Positions 7,802 through 11,490 of a DNA stretch of 11,490 nt are shown here, in pieces. The number at the start of each line of letters is the position of its first letter. Position 1 is the first letter of the stretch. The notes under the pieces were generated by a model. That model saw only the letters and a program-made list of their open reading frames with translations, was not told the origin of the DNA and made no database searches. The position numbers and the translations under genes were made by a program. Origin of the DNA: Oscillospiraceae bacterium. GTDB lineage: Bacteria; Bacillota; Clostridia; Oscillospirales; Ruminococcaceae. Where the stretch lies: contig JAHHUA010000049.1 in NCBI GenBank assembly GCA_020024235.1, positions 1 to 11,490 on the forward strand. The letters run 5' to 3'.

Positions 7802-8020
7802 TTACAATGTAAAATCTTCCTTATCAAATTTAGGAAGGTTTCTTTGAGTTTTCGGTTTTCTTTTTAAAGGGTCATAAACAAATTTTCTGCAGCTTATAAA
7901 CTCACTTAAAATTCCGTTTTTTTCACATAGAAGATTTCCGTCAAATTCTGATATTTTGCCGTATTTACAGTATTCACAGGATGGTTCTATATTCCTGCCG
8001 AAAAATTTTCTTTTAATCAA
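7802..8020 (-). CDS. Small four-cysteine protein, possible zinc ribbon, function unknown
   Basis: A 72-residue basic, hydrophilic protein with no signal peptide or membrane segment, so probably cytosolic. Cysteines at 15, 18, 32 and 44 (C-x2-C, then two single cysteines) suggest a small zinc-binding knuckle. The middle region ends in S-C-R-K-F-x-Y-D-P-L-K-R, a stretch that reminds me of short uncharacterised proteins in Clostridia; I cannot name a family. It starts with TTG at 8020, supported by GGAGGAG at 8026-8032 just before it. It is the first gene of the minus-strand array and ends 34 bases before the lipoprotein gene. Confidence 0.7.
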   Translation of the reverse strand: MIKRKFFGRNIEPSCEYCKYGKISEFDGNLLCEKNGILSEFISCRKFVYDPLKRKPKTQRNLPKFDKEDFTL

Positions 8021-8025
8021 GTTTA

Positions 8026-8032
8026 CTCCTCC
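8026..8032 (-). promoter_or_regulatory. Ribosome binding site supporting a TTG start
   Basis: GGAGGAG on the minus strand, five bases before TTG at 8020. There is no ATG in a better position, so this strong site decides the start of the small cysteine protein. Confidence 0.75.
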
Positions 8033-8052
8033 GTTTCATACATATAATATAT

Positions 8053-8074
8053 TTTATCAGAAATTTCTGATAAA
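8053..8074. promoter_or_regulatory. Perfect 22-bp palindrome, probable operator
   Basis: The half TTTATCAGAAA (8053-8063) is followed directly by its exact reverse complement (8064-8074). It sits in the divergent intergenic region, 32 bases before the TTG of the first minus-strand gene and 38 bases before the -35 box of the plus-strand gene. It is not followed by a T tract and has no loop, so a protein-binding site is more likely than a terminator. The surrounding 24 bases (8052-8075) match 19 of 24 positions of two CodY boxes (AATTTTCWGAAAATT) overlapping by six bases. The CodY link is inference. TAAAAT (8056-8051) and TATTAT (8049-8044) on the minus strand are possible -10 boxes next to or within it, without a convincing -35. 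Confidence 0.6.
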
Positions 8075-8111
8075 TACCATAACAATATGTAACAAATTTT
8101 TATTTCATATG

Positions 8112-8140
8112 TTGCTTTTTAATAGGATGAATGATAAAAT
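8112..8140 (+). promoter_or_regulatory. Probable sigma-A promoter of the small membrane protein gene
   Basis: TTGCTT at 8112-8117, a 17-base spacer, and TAAAAT at 8135-8140, with TGA just before the -10 (extended -10). Transcription would begin near 8147, giving a leader of about 28 bases with AAGGAGG at 8156-8162. Confidence 0.6.
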
Positions 8141-8174
8141 CAGATTATAAGTATTAAGGAGGGAAAATACCTTT

Positions 8175-8423
8175 ATGAATAATTTTGAAAATATACCAAA
8201 AAGAATAAAAATAACACAAAGCGTATTGCTTATTGTCATATATATATTAGCCTGTATCTGGGCACATGGTTCGGTAAATCTTTTAAACACCGTATCATTT
8301 ATTTTTATGATACTTGCAAGTATTTTATCACTTTTTCACTATGTGTCAGGGGATAAATTTTTGGCATTTAACAATATTTGTCTTGGTGGCTTTATATACA
8401 TAATTTTTTCATTCGTTCTTTAA
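8175..8423 (+). CDS. Small membrane protein of unknown function
   Basis: An 82-residue protein with three hydrophobic segments, at about residues 15-32, 37-55 and 63-81, joined by short loops; a basic N-terminus (K-R-I-K) suggests it faces the cytoplasm. I recognise no family or motif. The start has AAGGAGG at 8156-8162; the 12-base gap to ATG is long but there is no other in-frame start. It is divergent from the recA-containing array and could share the palindrome as a control site. No clear terminator separates it from the cyclophilin gene downstream, so the two may be cotranscribed. Confidence 0.65.
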   Translation: MNNFENIPKRIKITQSVLLIVIYILACIWAHGSVNLLNTVSFIFMILASILSLFHYVSGDKFLAFNNICLGGFIYIIFSFVL

Positions 8424-8483
8424 TTTAGTAAATTATATTTTTTAAACAACAAAAAACATTTAGGAATATGCTATGATAAATCC
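8424..8483 (+). repeat. Upstream copy of duplicated cyclophilin leader and start region
   Basis: Bases 8424-8454 match 8496-8526 at 26 of 31 positions, and 8467-8483 (TATGCTATGATAAATCC) match 8548-8564 exactly. This copy has only a weak TAGGAA where the downstream copy has GGAGGA. It looks like a decayed tandem duplicate of the leader plus first codons. Confidence 0.75.
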
Positions 8484-8495
8484 AATATTCTTTTA

Positions 8496-8564
8496 TTTAC
8501 TAAGTTATATTTTCCCAACAACAAAATATAAAATTTATATGGAGGACTATGCTATGATAAATCC
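8496..8564 (+). repeat. Downstream (functional) copy of duplicated cyclophilin leader and start region
   Basis: Partner of the repeat at 8424-8483, about nine bases longer because of an insertion between the shared blocks. It holds the strong GGAGG and the ATG used by the cyclophilin gene. Confidence 0.75.
8541..8545 (+). promoter_or_regulatory. Ribosome binding site fixing the cyclophilin start
   Basis: GGAGG eight bases before ATG at 8554. The in-frame ATG at 8539 overlaps this site, and the one at 8473 has only a weak AGGAA, so 8554 is favoured. Confidence 0.8.
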
Positions 8565-9075
8565 TATAGCTACAATCGAAATGAAAAACGGAAATAAAAT
8601 GGTTGCGGAGCTTTATCCCCAAATTGCTCCCAATACAGTAAATAATTTTATTTCCCTTGCCCAAAAACATTTTTATGATGGTGTTATTTTTCACAGAGTA
8701 ATTCCCGGCTTTATGATGCAGGGCGGCGGTCCCACAGGTACAGGTTCAGGGGGACCCGGCTACTCAATCAAAGGTGAATTTGACGCAAACGGATTTAAAA
8801 ACGAACTGAAACACACTTTGGGAGTTCTTTCCATGGCAAGAACAATGTACCCAGACAGTGCCGGTTCTCAGTTTTTTATTATGGTTGATGACGCTCCCCA
8901 CTTAGATGGTCAATATGCCGCTTTCGGAAAAATTATCGAAGGCATTGATGAAGCTCTCCGCATTGCAAATGTAAAGCGAAATTTATCCGACAAACCAATG
9001 GAAGATCAAATTATCCAATCAATAACTATTGATACCAAAGGAATGGAATATTCCTTACCGGACATAATTGAGTAA
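8554..9075 (+). CDS. Cyclophilin-type peptidyl-prolyl cis-trans isomerase
   Basis: A 173-residue single-domain cyclophilin that speeds cis-trans isomerisation of Xaa-Pro bonds during protein folding. With no signal peptide it is likely cytosolic. Visible active-site features: F46-H47-R48-V49-I-P-G-F-M-M-Q56-G-G (catalytic Arg48, substrate-binding Gln56), S-A-G-S-Q-F-F at 102-108, and L117-D-G-Q-x-x-x-F124-G. The position of human cyclophilin A Trp121 is His116, as in many bacterial cyclophilins with weak cyclosporin binding. Starting at 8554 gives the standard length. The frame is also open from ATG 8473, which would add 27 hydrophobic and polar residues not seen in the family; that part comes from the duplicated leader. 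Confidence 0.93.
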   Translation: MINPIATIEMKNGNKMVAELYPQIAPNTVNNFISLAQKHFYDGVIFHRVIPGFMMQGGGPTGTGSGGPGYSIKGEFDANGFKNELKHTLGVLSMARTMYPDSAGSQFFIMVDDAPHLDGQYAAFGKIIEGIDEALRIANVKRNLSDKPMEDQIIQSITIDTKGMEYSLPDIIE

Positions 9076-9083
9076 TATTTTTT

Positions 9084-9126
9084 AAAAATGACAGCGGCAT
9101 TAATACTATGCTGCTGCCGTTTTTTA
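9084..9126 (+). terminator. Intrinsic terminator after the cyclophilin gene
   Basis: A 17-bp stem (9084-9100 with 9108-9124; one A-C mismatch, two G-U pairs) around a seven-base loop, with a run of six T at 9120-9125. The A run on the left arm pairs with the T tract. It begins eight bases after the stop codon. Confidence 0.85.
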
Positions 9127-9190
9127 TTATATCATGTAAATATTAATAAAATCCTATATTTACCGTAAAGTTTTATTATGTTCAAAAATT

Positions 9191-9222
9191 ATTAATGCAA
9201 ATTAATAAAAATAGGTTATAAT
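9191..9222 (+). promoter_or_regulatory. Probable promoter of the two-component operon with direct repeats over the -35
   Basis: TATAAT at 9217-9222 is a perfect -10, but the -35 position (around 9192-9198) reads TTAATG/TAATGC, a poor match. Two 10-base units beginning ATTAAT lie head to tail at 9191-9200 and 9201-9210. OmpR/PhoB-type regulators bind direct repeats with 10-11 base spacing over weak -35 boxes, so autoactivation by the encoded regulator is possible (inference). The rest of 9127-9265 is AT-rich spacer; I see nothing else in it beyond a further ATTAATAAAA at 9142-9151. Confidence 0.5.
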
Positions 9223-9265
9223 TAAAATAAAGTAAATAAATAAAAAATGACGGAGGTACTTTATT

Positions 9266-9958
9266 ATGTCTATGGGGAAAATTTTAGTTGCCGATGATGA
9301 TAAAAACATCGCTGAACTATTGAGATTATATTTGGAAAAAGAAAACTACACAGTAGTAACTGCAAGTGATGGTGAAGATGCTATCATTAAATTTAACAGC
9401 GAAACCCCTGATATCGTTCTTCTTGATATTATGATGCCGAAACTGGACGGCTGGCAGGTATGCAGGGAAATTCGCAAAAGAAGTGACTGCCCTATTATTA
9501 TGATTACAGCCAAAGGCGAAACTTTTGACAAAGTTTTGGGACTGGAACTGGGTGCAGATGATTATGTGGTTAAGCCCTTTGATGCTAAAGAAATCGTTGC
9601 CAGAATTAAAGCCGTACTGCGCAGAACGGGAAAAACTTCCGCAGAACAGGACACAAAGGAAGTATCCTATGACAAACTGGTAGTAAACATGACAAAATAC
9701 GAGCTTAAAGTAAATGGCGTTGTTGTAGATACTCCTCCAAAGGAATTGGAACTTCTTTTCCACCTTGCCAGCAATCCCAACAGAGTTTACACCAGAGATC
9801 AGCTCCTTGACGAGGTTTGGGGATTTGAATATTACGGGGACTCCAGAACTGTTGATGTTCATGTAAAAAGACTGAGAGAAAAGCTGGAAGGTGTTTCCGA
9901 CAAATGGACTCTAAAAACCGTTTGGGGTGTGGGATACAAATTTGAAGTAAAAGACTAA
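9266..9958 (+). CDS. OmpR/PhoB-family response regulator
   Basis: A 230-residue two-domain regulator. The receiver domain (about 5-118) has the acidic pocket D11-D12, phosphoacceptor D54 (L-L-D-I-M-M-P), T81 and K103 (K-P-F), all intact. A winged-helix DNA-binding domain (about 132-228) shows P-P-K-E-L-E-L-L, R-D-Q-L-L-D-E-V-W-G and D-V-H-V-K-R-L-R-E-K-L, the trans_reg_C signature. Phosphorylation by the adjacent kinase should favour dimers that bind direct-repeat DNA. GGAGG at 9252-9256 precedes ATG by nine bases. The kinase gene starts 21 bases after its stop. The regulated genes cannot be told from the sequence; similarity to PhoP, WalR and related regulators is general only. Confidence 0.95.
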   Translation: MSMGKILVADDDKNIAELLRLYLEKENYTVVTASDGEDAIIKFNSETPDIVLLDIMMPKLDGWQVCREIRKRSDCPIIMITAKGETFDKVLGLELGADDYVVKPFDAKEIVARIKAVLRRTGKTSAEQDTKEVSYDKLVVNMTKYELKVNGVVVDTPPKELELLFHLASNPNRVYTRDQLLDEVWGFEYYGDSRTVDVHVKRLREKLEGVSDKWTLKTVWGVGYKFEVKD

Positions 9959-9979
9959 CGGAATGAAGGCATCATCAAT

Positions 9980-11488
9980 ATGAAAAAAACCGGTCAAAGT
10001 TTACTTTCAAAATATTTTTCAATCTGTGTAGCTCTTATTTTAGTAAGCATTATTTTCTTAGGGCTTATACTGCTTCTTTTTGCTTCACAGTATTTTAAAC
10101 AGGATAAATATGATCTTTTGGAGAGAAATGCCCAACAGGCGGCAGCTATAACAAGTTTTGACATAGCTACGGGTAAATCCTCATATTTTATAGATATAAA
10201 ACTCACTCTTTCCAGTTACAAAATTCTTGGAAATGCCATAGGTGCCGATATGTTTTTGGTGGATAACAGCGGAAACACCGTAATCTGCACCAACACTAAC
10301 AGTGCTCATTATCTTCAGCATTTAGTTGACAAGGAAATTCTTTCGGAAGTTTCCAAAGGCTCCTACAAAAATCTTGGAACTCTTTCCGGAATATATGACA
10401 AAGCTCACTACATAGTGGGTATTCCGGTTAAATCCACTGACGGAATTGTAATCGGAACTGTTTTTGCCTGTGCTGATGCTTCAGGCTTGACACAGTTTCT
10501 TGCGGAAATAACAAAAATGTTTATTTTAAGTTCTGTGGCTGTGCTGTCAATATCATTTGTAATCATTTATTTCACCACAGATAGACTGGTAACTCCCCTT
10601 AAAGAAATGGTTAAAGCCACCGAAAGTTTTTCAAGAGGAGATTTTACTGTCAGAGTTCATGTGGAAGGCAACGATGAAATTGACAAACTTGCCATGTCTT
10701 TTAATGAAATGGCATCATCTCTTGCCACTTTAGAAAGCACTCGACGAATGTTTATAGCCAATGTTTCCCATGAACTTAAAACTCCTATGACAACTATAGG
10801 CGGATTTGTAGACGGAATACTGGACGGAACCATTCCCCCGGAAAAACAAAATCACTACTTAAAAATTGTTTCAGATGAAGTAAAAAGACTCAGCCGTCTT
10901 GTAAGGTCCATGCTCAATATTGCAAGAATAGAAGCTGGAGAAATGACCACATCTGTTTCCGAATTTGATATTAACGATTTGGTTTGTCAGACTGTATTCA
11001 CCTTTGAACAGAAAATAAATGAAAAAGGTCTTGACATAATAGGCCTTGACAGCGGCAGAATAATGGTGGAGGGCGACTGTGATTTAATTCATCAGGTAGT
11101 TTACAATCTCATTGAAAATGCTGTTAAATTTGTAAACCCAGGCGGCTATATAGAAATTATCTATGACTATGACAGAACTGACGGAAAGGTTTATACAGGA
11201 ATTAAAAACTCCGGAGCCAAAATTAAAAAGGATGAAATTCCAAAACTGTTTGAGAGATTTTATAAAAGCGATAAATCCCGGAGTTTGGATAAAACAGGTG
11301 TGGGTTTAGGACTTCATATTGTGCGTTCAATTATAAATCTGCACAACTCCGACATAGTTGTAAAAAGCTCAGAGGGCGAATACTGTGAATTTGGTTTCTG
11401 TTTGCCTGCGGTAAATGATAAGAAAATTTCATCACGATTTAGAAAGCAGCAAACACAAAACCAAAATCAAATTCCTAATCAGAATTAA
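9980..11488 (+). CDS. Sensor histidine kinase (HAMP, HisKA, HATPase_c)
   Basis: A 502-residue membrane kinase. TM1 is at about 13-36, followed by an extracytoplasmic sensor region of about 140 residues that may be a single Cache-like fold (M-F-L-V-D-N-S-G-N-T, then I-V-G-I-P-V and I-G-T-V-F-A). TM2 is at about 178-199, HAMP about 200-252, and HisKA has phosphoacceptor H264 in N-V-S-H-E-L-K-T-P. The ATPase domain has the N box N376-x3-N380, a G1 box reading N410-S-G-A-K-I instead of D-x-G-x-G-I, an F box (F424-E-R-F), and an intact G2 (T439-G-V-G-L-G-L). The C-terminal tail is Gln/Asn-rich. The Shine-Dalgarno is a modest GAAGG ten bases before ATG. It surely partners with the upstream regulator; its signal is unknown. 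Confidence 0.94.
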   Translation: MKKTGQSLLSKYFSICVALILVSIIFLGLILLLFASQYFKQDKYDLLERNAQQAAAITSFDIATGKSSYFIDIKLTLSSYKILGNAIGADMFLVDNSGNTVICTNTNSAHYLQHLVDKEILSEVSKGSYKNLGTLSGIYDKAHYIVGIPVKSTDGIVIGTVFACADASGLTQFLAEITKMFILSSVAVLSISFVIIYFTTDRLVTPLKEMVKATESFSRGDFTVRVHVEGNDEIDKLAMSFNEMASSLATLESTRRMFIANVSHELKTPMTTIGGFVDGILDGTIPPEKQNHYLKIVSDEVKRLSRLVRSMLNIARIEAGEMTTSVSEFDINDLVCQTVFTFEQKINEKGLDIIGLDSGRIMVEGDCDLIHQVVYNLIENAVKFVNPGGYIEIIYDYDRTDGKVYTGIKNSGAKIKKDEIPKLFERFYKSDKSRSLDKTGVGLGLHIVRSIINLHNSDIVVKSSEGEYCEFGFCLPAVNDKKISSRFRKQQTQNQNQIPNQN

Positions 11489-11490
11489 AA

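Noticed and set aside
8021..8174. Riboswitch or SOS box in the divergent region
   Set aside because: No paired GAAC/GTTC arms, and no conserved riboswitch core seen; both leaders look too short for one.
8473..8553. Cyclophilin starting at the upstream ATG with 27 extra residues
   Set aside because: Weak ribosome binding site, no match to cyclophilin N-termini, and the extension is explained by the duplicated leader. Kept only as a possible minor start.
9159..9169. Short palindrome TTTACCGTAAA as an operator
   Set aside because: Eleven bases with a single-base centre are expected by chance at this base composition, and it is far from the likely -10.
9326..9862. Antisense open frame of 178 codons under the response regulator
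   Set aside because: Fully covered by the well-supported regulator gene; no ribosome binding site or recognisable product.

Overview
The window is AT-rich, has strong AGGAGG-type ribosome binding sites, and carries gene families typical of low-GC Gram-positive bacteria (DUF2975/YozG-like pair, CPBP proteases, a GHL10/amidase-type envelope lipoprotein, OmpR-type two-component pair). It most resembles a chromosomal segment of a Clostridia member, perhaps Oscillospirales-like. This placement is inferred from gene content and style, not from a database match. I see no tRNA, rRNA, CRISPR array, insertion sequence or phage gene.

Layout. Bases 1-1190 (+ strand) hold the 3' part of a DUF2975-type membrane protein, a YozG-like Xre regulator and a CPBP intramembrane protease, closely spaced as one operon. 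A long hairpin at 1191-1249, with a T tract on each side, closes this operon and the convergent one. Bases 8020-1279 (- strand) form a six-gene operon-like array, read right to left: a small four-cysteine protein, a 936-residue lipoprotein built like a GHL10 plus SH3 plus N-acetylmuramoyl-L-alanine amidase, then recA, recX, rimO and pgsA. Bases 8021-8174 are a divergent control region with a perfect 22-bp palindrome. Bases 8175-9075 (+) hold a small three-helix membrane protein and a cyclophilin-type prolyl isomerase whose leader and start region are duplicated; a terminator follows. Bases 9266-11488 (+) encode a response regulator and its sensor histidine kinase.

How the genes fit together. 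The minus-strand array joins DNA repair (recA and its modulator recX), ribosome modification (rimO) and phospholipid synthesis (pgsA) behind two envelope or unknown genes. The standout is the large lipoprotein. It keeps the overall shape of a peptidoglycan-remodelling enzyme, but by eye both catalytic modules have lost key residues: three of the four amidase positions are changed, and the GHL10 Asp-Asp motif reads Lys-Glu. It may be a pseudoenzyme that binds or regulates cell wall rather than cutting it. I see no LexA-type operator before recA; the palindrome at the head of the array is the most obvious control element and partly resembles two overlapping CodY boxes.
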